Shown: positions 1-7,819, counted from the stretch's first letter. The stretch is 30,552 bases of DNA from a bacterium (GCA_021794335.1 JAJYQZ010000313.1:1-30552); one strand, 5' to 3'. Program-made: numbers and translations. The notes: generated from the sequence alone by a model not told the origin.

Positions 1-2
1 TG

Positions 3-506
3 GAAAAATACGACACCCCCTTAGTCTTCACTCCGGGCTGGCGCTGGGGCGAGACTATTCTGCCGGGCGAAAAGATTACTATGGAGCATGTTTACGGTGC
101 ATACGGCACGACATACCCTGAGGTTTACAAATTTAATCTTAAAGGAAGCGTATTGTTTCAGGTTTACTCTGAAAGGCTCAGCGATGTATTTGCTAAAGAC
201 CCTTATTTACAAATGGGCGGCGATTGCACAAGGGTTTCAAATTCTAAATTACACATACAAATAAATCAAAGTATGTATAAAAGACTTAAAGAATGGCTTA
301 TTATGGATAAAAAAATAGATTTTAACAAAGAATACCAGTTAATTTCTACCGGGGTAATGATGCAAACCCTTTCCGATTTACCCGATCAGGGATTAGTTAA
401 AGAAAAAGCTTACGATGTTATAGCCGATTATATAAGGAAACATAGATCTGTAAAGTCCGTTCCAAGTGAAATAGTTATTTATAAACATTCGATGACCGCA
501 GGATAA
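3..506 (+). CDS. C-terminal part of an unrecognised protein (5' end outside window)
   Basis: The reading frame is open from base 3 with no start codon that must be used, so the true start lies upstream of the window. The ATG at 81 is internal to a frame that already encodes plausible protein (EKYDTPLVFTPGWRWGETIL). About 167 residues are visible, ending in IVIYKHSMTAG and a TAA stop. The visible part is soluble, mixed alpha/beta in character, with one cysteine in the stretch GGDCTRVS and no membrane segment or repeat. I do not recognise the family. It lies 240 bases upstream of the porin start, and the promoter signals in that gap suggest it belongs to a different transcription unit from the sulfur genes that follow. 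Confidence 0.7.
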   Translation, partial: EKYDTPLVFTPGWRWGETILPGEKITMEHVYGAYGTTYPEVYKFNLKGSVLFQVYSERLSDVFAKDPYLQMGGDCTRVSNSKLHIQINQSMYKRLKEWLIMDKKIDFNKEYQLISTGVMMQTLSDLPDQGLVKEKAYDVIADYIRKHRSVKSVPSEIVIYKHSMTAG

Positions 507-548
507 TTACCCTCCTAATAAATAATTTTTTGGCTGTTTATTTTTTTC

Positions 549-611
549 TTGACTTTTATATTTCAATTTATTAAATTGATTTAAGAGCAAGTAAAACGAA
601 CGTTCTTTTTA
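549..611 (+). promoter_or_regulatory. Upstream promoter-like element and putative TetR operator before the porin gene
   Basis: A -35-like TTGACT (549-554) is followed after 16 bases by a -10-like TTAAAT (571-576). Just downstream is the 20-base site TAAAACGAACGTTCTTTTTA (592-611), centred on the perfect palindrome GAACGTTC. The same site with one base changed lies upstream of the tetR gene (5522-5541), in the same position relative to a promoter. Inference: this is the operator of the TetR regulator at 5607. The promoter assignment is weaker than the operator match. Confidence 0.6.
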
Positions 612-648
612 AAATAATCCAATTATTTATTATTTATATATAAAGCAT

Positions 649-677
649 TTGACAAAAAGGCATACGCAATATATACA
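649..677 (+). promoter_or_regulatory. Probable sigma-70 promoter for the porin gene
   Basis: TTGACA (649-654), a 17-base spacer and TATACA (672-677) match the sigma-70 consensus closely. Transcription would start near 684 and leave a leader of about 60 bases before the porin start at 747, which has the ribosome binding site GGAGG. The putative TetR operator lies 38 bases upstream of this -35 box, so the regulator would act on this promoter only from a distance, or on the weaker upstream promoter. Confidence 0.55.
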
Positions 678-746
678 AAACATTAGCTGGTTATTTAATA
701 ACTTTTTTAGAGGTTAAAGATTTTAAAATTAAAATGGAGGTAGAGT

Positions 747-2390
747 ATGGAAAAGCAAACTTTAATAGTAAAAGGATTATTTTTGCTTATGCTTTCTGCA
801 CTGACGGTTCTTTTTTTCAGCGTTCCTTCTTTTGCAGGGGAAGCTACGAAAGGTTCAATCAACAATGTCAGCTATTCTTTTGGGGGTTTTTATGAAGCCA
901 GAGCGCTTTATGCAGTCAACCAGACGGAGGATTTTTATGATTTATCCGGATATCCGACAATGAACACTTTTCAAACTATTAATCAAAACTTAGAACTGCA
1001 TGCCATGATAAGTTATGGAAATGCGGCAGTATTGACGGAATTTCATCTGACCAACGACTATAATCCGACAGGGCTGGCGGGCAGCGGGTATGGAACAAAT
1101 GGCTGGAGTACTTTAGGCTATACAGCCGCTCCTACGGGGTTTAATCATGATTTTAATACATTTGGATTGCGGGAAGCCTATTTTCGTTTAATAACGCCGG
1201 TAGGCATGTGGATGGTCGGCCGTATGCCGATTAAGTTCGGTATGGGCGTAGCGGTCAATACTCAGGCGGATGGAATAGGAGATATGCTGCCTTTTGATTC
1301 AGCCGATATAGGAGTGTTTGCAGGAGTTTTAATCGGCAATGAAACAACTTCGTATTCTTCTTACGCTAACAATCCAACCGGAAATCAATATCCTGCGATA
1401 GCTACTCCCGCAATAAGCCCTTATTATACTCATATTCAGATGGGTACGATACCGACGCTCGATGTTGTGATGCTTAGGCCTGTTAATAATTTTACCGGAA
1501 GCCTGTGGCTGACGGAAGCCCACTTAAACCAATTTACCTCTTTTCCAGGTCCTTATTATCAACCTTCAACCGGTAGTTTCGTTACGAGTGTGGATGAGAA
1601 TATAATTTACCCGACTGCCAATATAACATTCGGAGGAGTAAGCGCCACATATGATAACGGGGAAGGAACGGTTTTAAACGGCGAACTTGATGTTTTTAAC
1701 GGACACATAATTTGTTCTAATGTAGCAATATCAAATGGCGAATGCTCCGCTCCAACCGGACTGCCTGTTCCCCCATCAAGCAACAACCAGTATGATGCTG
1801 TCAGCTCTTACGACCTTTATTTAACGGGTTCGCAGACGATTAATGCCTCGATACCCTTAACCGCTGAATTTAAATTTGGAATAGGCGCTCCTATTGCTGC
1901 AGGCCATTATAATTTTACATATTATTCTATGCTTAATAATACGCGGACGTTATTTGGAAATGTTCTTGGGAGCGACTGGCAGGATATTCAAATAAACGCA
2001 CCTGGAACAGCTTATATATATGGACCTGCTCTTGCCGCTCCTCTTTCGAATAAGTGGACTCTTATGCTGGATTTGACCGAAAATTTAAGCGGCGGAAATT
2101 CTATAGAAGAAGCATTTATCCACCAGTCATGGCTTAAAACAAACTTGACTGTTCCGGGTACTAATTACTCGACACAGATGTTTGGAGGGTCAAATATAGG
2201 CAATGAATTCGACCTTGATTTTACCCATCAGTTTTCAAAAAGAGTCTCGCTTGAAGCATTCGGGGCGTATGTCTGGACGGGAAACGGGGTAGATTCGATT
2301 GTTGACGCGCCTAATGGAGAGCCTTATTCTTATTCGATGGTTCACAAAAATATTTTTGCGCTCGGCTCGGAGGTATCATTTAGTTTCTAA
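747..2390 (+). CDS. Predicted outer-membrane beta-barrel porin
   Basis: 547 residues. The N-terminus is a signal peptide (hydrophobic stretch about residues 10-28, cleavage probably after SFAG). The rest alternates short amphipathic strands with loops rich in Asn, Gly, Ser, Thr and Tyr, and the protein ends in ...VSFSF with a C-terminal phenylalanine, the usual signal for BAM-dependent outer-membrane insertion. No large soluble domain is visible. The start is set by TGGAGGT eight bases before ATG. It opens the exported-protein set and stands 44 bases before the glycine-rich gene, probably co-transcribed with it. Inference from context: it may admit or hold sulfur compounds, but nothing in the sequence shows the substrate. 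It could also be a surface-attachment barrel. Confidence 0.75.
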   Translation: MEKQTLIVKGLFLLMLSALTVLFFSVPSFAGEATKGSINNVSYSFGGFYEARALYAVNQTEDFYDLSGYPTMNTFQTINQNLELHAMISYGNAAVLTEFHLTNDYNPTGLAGSGYGTNGWSTLGYTAAPTGFNHDFNTFGLREAYFRLITPVGMWMVGRMPIKFGMGVAVNTQADGIGDMLPFDSADIGVFAGVLIGNETTSYSSYANNPTGNQYPAIATPAISPYYTHIQMGTIPTLDVVMLRPVNNFTGSLWLTEAHLNQFTSFPGPYYQPSTGSFVTSVDENIIYPTANITFGGVSATYDNGEGTVLNGELDVFNGHIICSNVAISNGECSAPTGLPVPPSSNNQYDAVSSYDLYLTGSQTINASIPLTAEFKFGIGAPIAAGHYNFTYYSMLNNTRTLFGNVLGSDWQDIQINAPGTAYIYGPALAAPLSNKWTLMLDLTENLSGGNSIEEAFIHQSWLKTNLTVPGTNYSTQMFGGSNIGNEFDLDFTHQFSKRVSLEAFGAYVWTGNGVDSIVDAPNGEPYSYSMVHKNIFALGSEVSFSF

Positions 2391-2434
2391 AAAATAAATT
2401 AAAGTCATATAAAAAATGACAGGAGGTGATAAAT

Positions 2435-2827
2435 ATGAAAAAACCTACATTATTATTTATGTTAGCTTCTACTATGTTTGCGGTTGTACTATGTTTTAGC
2501 GGTAACGCATTTGCAACGGGCAATACATCGGCGGTAAGCAGTCATTCCACGACGGCTGTAACAGGTGCCCATTCCACGACGGCTGTAACAGGTGCCCATT
2601 CCACGGCTACAACAGGCAGCCATACGGCAGCCGGCAGTAGCAGCGCGGCAGCATCTAACAGCGAGCCGGCACCGAGTTCTACGCCTTCAGGATACGCAGG
2701 ATTTGGCGGATTCGGCGGTGCCGGCGGCGGCGGCGGTGGCGGCGGCGGTGGCGGCGGCGGTGGCGGCGGCGGTGGTGGCGGCGGCGGTGGTGGCGGTTGT
2801 TTGGCTCCCTACCATATGCAAAAATAG
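2435..2827 (+). CDS. Secreted glycine-rich protein with a 25-glycine run and a near-C-terminal cysteine
   Basis: 130 residues from the ATG at 2435; a GTG at 2426 is excluded because it lies within the Shine-Dalgarno AGGAGG (2421-2426). A signal peptide (to about GNAFA) is followed by a nine-residue repeat AHSTTAVTG, a Ser/Ala/Thr-rich linker, FGGFGGAG, then 25 consecutive glycines (2723-2797), and the tail CLAPYHMQK. The only cysteine of the mature chain directly follows the glycine run, nine residues from the end. There is no enzymatic domain. Glycine-rich secreted chains can be matrix or cell-wall material; here the terminal cysteine on a flexible arm is shared with two other exported proteins of the region. 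Function unknown. The gene lies between the porin and the double rhodanese, probably in one unit. Confidence 0.7.
   Translation: MKKPTLLFMLASTMFAVVLCFSGNAFATGNTSAVSSHSTTAVTGAHSTTAVTGAHSTATTGSHTAAGSSSAAASNSEPAPSSTPSGYAGFGGFGGAGGGGGGGGGGGGGGGGGGGGGGGGGCLAPYHMQK
2543..2620 (+). repeat. 27-bp tandem repeat inside the glycine-rich gene
   Basis: Two exact 27-bp units (2543-2569 and 2570-2596) are followed by a degenerate third. They encode AHSTTAVTG-type repeats. Together with the GGC/GGT run at 2723-2797, this makes the gene prone to slippage, always in steps of three bases within the coding frame. Confidence 0.85.
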
Positions 2828-3153
2828 CGGCCGCTACAAAAAGCATCCATCCTGACCGACATGCGCCAAACAGGCACAGGTAAGGAAAATCGCGGAGAAT
2901 ATGGGTTCTCTGTTGAATGGCCGAAGAAAGAAAATAAATTATCAAGTATGGAAATGTTGAGGAACCTTAATCTATTGCTGTTCATCGGTTTGCGATTGGA
3001 TAATATTAAAATCCGATCGCAAACCCGTGACAGAAGAGCGGATATCGAATATAGAGAAAAAAGTAAATATAGCGATCTATTAATTATTTATAAAGAAACA
3101 AGTTTAAATTAAGCATCAGGATTTATTTTAATTTTAAACGGAGGAGAAGGATT
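2828..3153. other. 326-base gap with one hairpin, no convincing gene
   Basis: An 83-codon open frame (2861-3112) lies here but has no ribosome binding site and no protein-like composition. The clear structure is an inverted repeat, 2987-3001 against 3011-3025, 15 pairs with one G-T pair and a nine-base loop. No T-run follows, so it is not a standard terminator. It may protect or process the message between the glycine-rich gene and the rhodanese gene. The ribosome binding site of the next gene (GGAGGAG) closes the gap. Confidence 0.6.
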
Positions 3154-4335
3154 ATGAAAATAAAATATGGAAGAACGCGATATTTAAGGGCAACGGCTCT
3201 TTCATTCCTTTCATTGTTTTTGTTTCTGGCGGTATTTGGTTTAAGCGGCTGCGGAGGAGGAGGGGGAAGTTCGTCGGTTCCGCCGCCAACCTTTAGCCAG
3301 ATGGTAACCGGAATTGCATATAATGTAGAAAATTTACCTACGATATTTCCTTATACCCCTACAAACCCCACCCCGAGCAACTCTCTTTATACGGATATCG
3401 AGGCGGGAAATCCTCAGAACTATTATCTTTTAGATGTCAGGGAACCTTCGGATTTTACCGGAATGGGTCATATTCCGGGGGCGGTTAACATTCCCTTGCA
3501 GTCGCTTTTTTGCGGCGGGGCTTCCGCTCCTTACTTGACGCTTCCGACGAATCAGCAAATAATAGTTATCTCATATGCCGGCATGTCGCAGGCGGTGGCA
3601 GGAATGATATTAAAAATGATGGGTTATAATGTAGAATTGCTAAGATTCGGCATGTCTTCTTGGAACCAAAGCACTTACGGTTTTACGCCCCCAAGCGCAA
3701 GCGGCGACCCGAATTATACGCTTCACTATACGCCGCAGACTGTTCCGAACCCTGCCGTAAATGTTTACAGCACATATCCGGTACCTTCAAGTTTTGTTCA
3801 GCAACTGGGAACGGATGCTTGCGCGGCATTGAATCCTAACGATTACGGAACGCAGGCGCCTGTTACTAATACTGGAGGAGCAGCTACTCCATCCGCTTTT
3901 AATCAATACGATAATCAATACAGTACTCCGACTAATACGACCGGTTTGATAGGCATACCTGTGATAACTGCTGACGAATTAAATACGGAATATATTACCG
4001 ACGGCAATCCCGACAACTATTGGATATTAGACGTCAGAACCAATGCTACATTCAATAATGTAACTGGAGCCGGTCAAAAAGGACATATACCCGGCGCCCA
4101 TAATATACCTATAACGGATATTTTTACTCCTCAGTATTTGAGCATGCTTCCGACAAATCAGCCTATAGTCGTTACGTGTTATACCGGTAACTGGCAATCG
4201 CAGGTAGCGGCGGTATTAAAGATATTAGGCTATGATGTTATAGAATTACGATTCGGCATGTCTTCATGGGCACAAGAGAACTATTTACTTGAAGCTAAGA
4301 GCGCTGTACCCACAACATATCCGCTAGTTTATTAA
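3154..4335 (+). CDS. Lipoprotein with two rhodanese domains, the first lacking the catalytic cysteine
   Basis: 393 residues. The lipobox LSGC places the lipidated cysteine at residue 33, followed by GGGGGSS. Domain 1 (about 75-175) has LLDVREPSDF and GHIPGAVNIPL, but at the active-site loop it reads SYAGMS, with Ser140 where the persulfide-forming cysteine should be. Domain 2 (about 265-380) has LDVRTN, GHIPGAHNIP and the loop CYTGNW with Cys342. Both end in the signature LRFGMSSW, shared with the exported rhodaneses at 6260 and 10607. The canonical loop is CxxGxR; all active copies here have Trp in place of Arg. Role inferred: binding or transfer of sulfane sulfur at the periplasmic face of a membrane. 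It ends 47 bases before a terminator and is the last gene of the porin unit. Confidence 0.85.
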   Translation: MKIKYGRTRYLRATALSFLSLFLFLAVFGLSGCGGGGGSSSVPPPTFSQMVTGIAYNVENLPTIFPYTPTNPTPSNSLYTDIEAGNPQNYYLLDVREPSDFTGMGHIPGAVNIPLQSLFCGGASAPYLTLPTNQQIIVISYAGMSQAVAGMILKMMGYNVELLRFGMSSWNQSTYGFTPPSASGDPNYTLHYTPQTVPNPAVNVYSTYPVPSSFVQQLGTDACAALNPNDYGTQAPVTNTGGAATPSAFNQYDNQYSTPTNTTGLIGIPVITADELNTEYITDGNPDNYWILDVRTNATFNNVTGAGQKGHIPGAHNIPITDIFTPQYLSMLPTNQPIVVTCYTGNWQSQVAAVLKILGYDVIELRFGMSSWAQENYLLEAKSAVPTTYPLVY

Positions 4336-4381
4336 TTAGCAGGATTATATACCTAAGCTGATTGTAAAGTTCATGCGATAT

Positions 4382-4425
4382 ATATAAAATAAGGCGGAGC
4401 ATATTTATGCCGCCTTATTTTATAT
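4382..4425 (+). terminator. Rho-independent terminator after the double-rhodanese gene
   Basis: Perfect 16-bp inverted repeat (4382-4397 with 4410-4425), with GGCGG/CCGCC at the loop end, a 12-base loop and TTATTTTATAT on the 3' side. It closes the porin, glycine-rich and rhodanese unit. Confidence 0.8.
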
Positions 4426-4447
4426 AATCATAATTAAAGTTTTTATA

Positions 4448-5452
4448 ATGAAATATATTACCCTTTTTCTGCTTATATTCGTCTTAAATTGGGTAATATT
4501 CGCGTTATGCGGCTGCGGAATCAGCCGATTGCCGCCGACAACGGTGGCTTTGTCCGTGATTCCTCGGGCTGGTGCGAATAATAGCCTTGCCGTCCATTTT
4601 CTAAATTATAATTCCGACGAGCCGAAATATTTAGGCAAGCCTTATGTTATAATTTATATTAATGAAAAACCATTTAAACTTACATTAGACACGGGATCGA
4701 CAGGCGTTATGGTTACCCGAGCGGCTTTACGGGCAGAGGGATTATCCTTGCCGCATTCAGGTTACTTTTTTACGGGACGCTTTAAACGAAGCTGTTCCAC
4801 AGTTAAGAAAAATATCGGCTTTTCCGGATATATCACTTATGCCCGGGTTTCAACGGCTTTTAAAGGCGGACTTTCAACTCCGCCAAATTTTCCTCTTGCA
4901 GTCAACACGAGTAATTGTTTTTATCCGGGAGGTTTAGACGGCACCTTTGGAATGGGATTATCGCCTCACAGCAGTATAGGCAAAAGATACAATAATGCCA
5001 AAGGAGAGGTTTTTACGCCGTCTGCGGTAACCGGTTTTCCTAAGGGTTTTAATAACGGCTTTATCTTAAAACTATCGTCAATTTTTAATCGAAAAGGGCG
5101 TAATAATTCTGGAAGGGGATATAAGGGAGAGATAATTTTTGGCTTAAATACGGAACCCGATAATTGCATCTCGAAAAATTTCCATTTTTTCCCAGATATG
5201 GGCTATAAAAAAGGTTATATTTCCGAATACCCTATGATAAATTATGAGTTAGGCGTAGCAAATATAAATAGGACGGCGGATAAGAATTATTTAAGCGTAT
5301 TCGATACGGGCTCTCTTGAAGAAAATTATATTTTAGATGATGTACGAAAAGGAGGCGTAGAGGTTTATGGCCTGCCGGCTATGTTTAACAGGACGATGTA
5401 TTGGGAGGTAAATCCATGGGGTATAGGATTTGAAGGGGACGATAAAAATTAA
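4448..5452 (+). CDS. Bilobal aspartic-protease-like lipoprotein
   Basis: 334 residues. The N-terminal hydrophobic segment ends in FALCGCG, a lipobox-like motif with Cys21 or Cys23 as the likely lipidated residue. The body carries two DTGS motifs: LTLDTGSTGVMV (Asp81) and VFDTGSLEENYIL (Asp286). Two DTG-type motifs about 205 residues apart in one chain is the arrangement of pepsin-like (A1) proteases, where each lobe gives one catalytic aspartate; retroviral-type enzymes have only one. A third feature, GGLDGTFGMGLS (about 160-170), resembles the loop after the first lobe. Related bacterial proteins are known as DUF3443 or pepsin homologues, but I cannot assign the family exactly. It starts 23 bases after the upstream terminator with only a weak ribosome binding site. 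The substrate is unknown. Confidence 0.65.
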   Translation: MKYITLFLLIFVLNWVIFALCGCGISRLPPTTVALSVIPRAGANNSLAVHFLNYNSDEPKYLGKPYVIIYINEKPFKLTLDTGSTGVMVTRAALRAEGLSLPHSGYFFTGRFKRSCSTVKKNIGFSGYITYARVSTAFKGGLSTPPNFPLAVNTSNCFYPGGLDGTFGMGLSPHSSIGKRYNNAKGEVFTPSAVTGFPKGFNNGFILKLSSIFNRKGRNNSGRGYKGEIIFGLNTEPDNCISKNFHFFPDMGYKKGYISEYPMINYELGVANINRTADKNYLSVFDTGSLEENYILDDVRKGGVEVYGLPAMFNRTMYWEVNPWGIGFEGDDKN

Positions 5453-5456
5453 TAAT

Positions 5457-5487
5457 CGGATGTTCTTATGTCCGGCGTTCTTTTTTC
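5457..5487 (+). terminator. Possible weak terminator after the aspartic-protease-like gene
   Basis: A short stem CGGA/TCCG with a ten-base loop is followed by GCGTTC and a T-rich run (TTCTTTTTTCTT). The stem is only four pairs, so this is a weak candidate. Its T-run overlaps the region just before the tetR -35 box. Confidence 0.3.
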
Positions 5488-5541
5488 TTGACAGATTATA
5501 ATTGAATAAGTTATAATTTAATAAAACGAGCGTTCTTTTTA
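5488..5541 (+). promoter_or_regulatory. tetR promoter with overlapping operator
   Basis: TTGACA (5488-5493) and TATAAT (5512-5517, spacer 18; or TTATAA at spacer 17) form a near-consensus sigma-70 promoter. The operator TAAAACGAGCGTTCTTTTTA (5522-5541) covers the expected transcription start and differs in one base from 592-611. A half copy, GCGTTCTTTTTT, lies at 5475-5486 just before the -35 box. This placement would give autorepression. Confidence 0.65.
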
Positions 5542-5606
5542 TAAATTAAATTATATAATCTGATTGCATTTGGATTTTGCAATAATTAATTATAGTTATT
5601 ATCGGT

Positions 5607-6194
5607 ATGAGCGAAAAATCAAGAGACTTGACAAAAGAAAAGATATTTGAATACTGTATAAAAAATTTTGCGGAAAACGGCTACAGCAATGTCGGTATAA
5701 GAAATATTTCGGAGGGAACGGGGCTCAGCACCGGTGCAATATATTATCATTTTTCCTCTAAAGAAAAGATTGCCCAGTTTTTATACGATACCGCAACAGG
5801 GCTTATTTTAGATAGAATCAGGACGGCTGTCGAAAAAACCGCTAACGACCAAGAGGCTTTAAAATCTATTATATTTACATTATTTAAATTGACGGAGGAA
5901 GAACCGCATCTTATGAAATATGCGCTCTATGTCAAACACAAAGATTTTTTGCACGAAGCACCGCCGATATGTTCATCTAAACCCTTTGAATACATCAAAA
6001 AATTTATAAAAGCTAAAATCAAAGAGGGTGTTTTTGAGGATATGGATATGGTTATAGCGGCGTCTTTGATAATGGGGCCGGTTATTCGGATAATTCAGTT
6101 GAAGATGGACGGCATCTTAAAACAGGATTTAATGAAATATACCGTTCCGCTGTTCGACGGCATTGCCAGGTCTATTTATAAAAAGCAAGTTTAA
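5607..6194 (+). CDS. TetR/AcrR-family transcriptional regulator
   Basis: 195 residues, the usual TetR size. The N-terminal helix-turn-helix (about 12-55) shows the family pattern GLSTGAIYYHFSSKEKI preceded by VGIRNISEGT. The C-terminal ligand-binding domain (about 70-190) is helical and contains a few cysteine, histidine and methionine residues (CSSKPF) but no recognisable ligand signature. The start at 5607 has a poor ribosome binding site, typical of a low-level regulator. The same 20-bp palindromic site lies in front of this gene and in front of the porin, so the protein most likely represses itself and the porin unit; control of the downstream rhodanese/YTD genes is possible by read-through. 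The inducer is unknown; a sulfur compound or an envelope-stress ligand are both possible. Confidence 0.9.
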   Translation: MSEKSRDLTKEKIFEYCIKNFAENGYSNVGIRNISEGTGLSTGAIYYHFSSKEKIAQFLYDTATGLILDRIRTAVEKTANDQEALKSIIFTLFKLTEEEPHLMKYALYVKHKDFLHEAPPICSSKPFEYIKKFIKAKIKEGVFEDMDMVIAASLIMGPVIRIIQLKMDGILKQDLMKYTVPLFDGIARSIYKKQV

Positions 6195-6259
6195 AAGCTT
6201 ATTGGTATCGTTGATAAATTATAATTAAATTATTATTAACTTAGAAGGAGGTATTTATT

Positions 6260-6802
6260 GTGAAAAAGATTGTTTTGCTGCCTTTATTCTTATTTGTTTT
6301 TTTATTGTTATTTTCAAGTATTTCTTATGCCGGAAGCATTAATAGGGAAATGGCAAAAAAAGCTTATAACGCTTTAAACCCGCATCATCTGGGCGTTAAT
6401 ATTTCAGGAAAAGGTATGAACCCTGGTATGGGCAAAGTCGGAGTGCCTCAGATACTTGCCTCAGCCCTTTATAAAGAATTCATAGTCGAACACAATCCGA
6501 AACACTATTTTATTTTGGATGTAAGGGAACCCGTTGCGTTCGTAAAAATGGGTCACATACCCGGCGCGCATAATATTCCGTTGCAGGTAGTTTTTGCTCC
6601 AAAGTATTTAAAAATGCTTCCGAAACATCGTACGATAATATCTATTTGCTACGTCGGACAGTGGGAATCGATGGCGGCATCCATATTATTGTCAATGGGG
6701 TATCATGTTAAGATACTAAGATTCGGCATGTCTTCGTGGAATAAAAATACATACGTGCTTGTCCATCAGAAAGCGGTCAAAAATTATCCGCTGGTTCATT
6801 AA
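6260..6802 (+). CDS. Exported single-domain rhodanese
   Basis: 180 residues from a GTG start, which is fixed by AGAAGGAGGT eight to ten bases upstream. Signal peptide, cleavage probably after SYA (residue 24). A conserved pre-domain AYNALNPHHLGV is followed by one rhodanese domain (about 60-165): LDVREP, GHIPGAHNIPLQ, active loop CYVGQW with Cys130, then LRFGMSSWN. The usual loop arginine is replaced by tryptophan. The chain ends in NYPLVH, much like the double rhodanese (TYPLVY). It is about 65% alike, by eye, to the protein at 10607, so this is a paralogous pair flanking the TusA/YedE genes. Role inferred: periplasmic persulfide formation or delivery to the YedE importer. Confidence 0.88.
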   Translation: MKKIVLLPLFLFVFLLLFSSISYAGSINREMAKKAYNALNPHHLGVNISGKGMNPGMGKVGVPQILASALYKEFIVEHNPKHYFILDVREPVAFVKMGHIPGAHNIPLQVVFAPKYLKMLPKHRTIISICYVGQWESMAASILLSMGYHVKILRFGMSSWNKNTYVLVHQKAVKNYPLVH

Positions 6803-6832
6803 TATCCAATTAGAATAAGGAATAAGCGCCTA

Positions 6833-7819
6833 ATGAAACTTAAAAAATATTTACTTTCATTGTTTTTACTTTTATCGTTAATATTTTTAATCGATGCCGG
6901 AAATATTCGTAATAACGCAAATGCGGCAACCGTGTCGAATTTTAAGGTCGGAAGGACGCCTTATGGACTTGCAGTTAGCAAAAAAGATAATGTCTATGTC
7001 GCTATAAGCGGTTTTATTAATGTGGTCGAGCTTGACCAAAAAGGTAAATTAATTAAAAATATCATAACTGATTGGGCGCCTTCGGGGATTGCAGTCAATA
7101 AAGCAGGTTATATTTATGTATCGACAGGTATAGGAAATGTGGTAAAACTCAATAAAAAAGGGCAAATAGTTAAAAAGGTAAAAGTTGGAGTTACTCCGGC
7201 AGGAATCGCCATTGGACCCGATGGGAATATTTACGTAGCATCGATGCATTCGAAGACAGTTACTAAATTAAACCCCGCCCTTAAGATTTTAAAGGTTTTT
7301 TATGCTGGGATTGCGCCTTATGTCGTCGTTTTAGGGCCAAACGGCGATATATATGTTACGAACTTCGTAAATAAAGGCACCGTTACCGTCTTAAGCAGAA
7401 GCGGAAAGATAATAAAAGTATTTAATGCGCAGAGAAAACCTGAAGGCATTGCTGTAGGCCCCGCAGGCAACATATATGTTACGAACGGGTTAAGCGACAG
7501 CGTTTTAAAATTTGACGCAAACGGAAAAATTTTAAAAAAATTTCACGTAAAAGGCGCGCCTTACGGAATTGCTCTAAGCACTACCGGAAGTATGTTCGTT
7601 GCCTGCATATATGCCGATAAAGTCGTGAAATTAAGCCGCGCCGGAAAATTCTTAAAAGCTTACAGGACAGGAATAAACCCGAATTTCATAGCGATAGACA
7701 ATAGAGGCAATGTCTGGACGGCAAATAGCGGGGATGGAACGGTAACTAAAATTGGCGGTGCAACTAAGGGAAAAGAGTTTTTTCCATATAATGGACCTGT
7801 TTGGCAGGGTAGTTTTTAA
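6833..7819 (+). CDS. Exported YVTN/NHL-type beta-propeller
   Basis: 328 residues with a signal peptide (cleavage near NANA, residues 28-31). The chain is made of about seven repeats of some 40 residues with the pattern GxAVGPxGNIYVTNxxxxxVxKxxxxGKxxKxF, the YVTN/NHL propeller signature. The repeats include IYVASMHSKTVTKLN and IYVTNGLSDSVLKFD. There is no catalytic motif and there are few cysteines. Such propellers act as binding scaffolds on the cell surface or in the periplasm, or as lactonase-like enzymes; nothing here decides between them. It lies 30 bases after the exported rhodanese and 40 before tusA, so it is probably co-transcribed with both. Confidence 0.82.
   Translation: MKLKKYLLSLFLLLSLIFLIDAGNIRNNANAATVSNFKVGRTPYGLAVSKKDNVYVAISGFINVVELDQKGKLIKNIITDWAPSGIAVNKAGYIYVSTGIGNVVKLNKKGQIVKKVKVGVTPAGIAIGPDGNIYVASMHSKTVTKLNPALKILKVFYAGIAPYVVVLGPNGDIYVTNFVNKGTVTVLSRSGKIIKVFNAQRKPEGIAVGPAGNIYVTNGLSDSVLKFDANGKILKKFHVKGAPYGIALSTTGSMFVACIYADKVVKLSRAGKFLKAYRTGINPNFIAIDNRGNVWTANSGDGTVTKIGGATKGKEFFPYNGPVWQGSF

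Noticed and set aside
2543..2620. CRISPR-like array
   Set aside because: The units are directly tandem without spacers and encode peptide repeats in frame.
2679..2945. Arg/His-rich open frame antisense to the glycine run
   Set aside because: It is the reverse reading of the GGC/GGT repeat; the low-complexity HRRRH pattern comes from the repeat alone.
2861..3112. 83-codon open frame between the glycine-rich and rhodanese genes
   Set aside because: No ribosome binding site, no signal or domain, composition unlike its neighbours, and it spans a hairpin.
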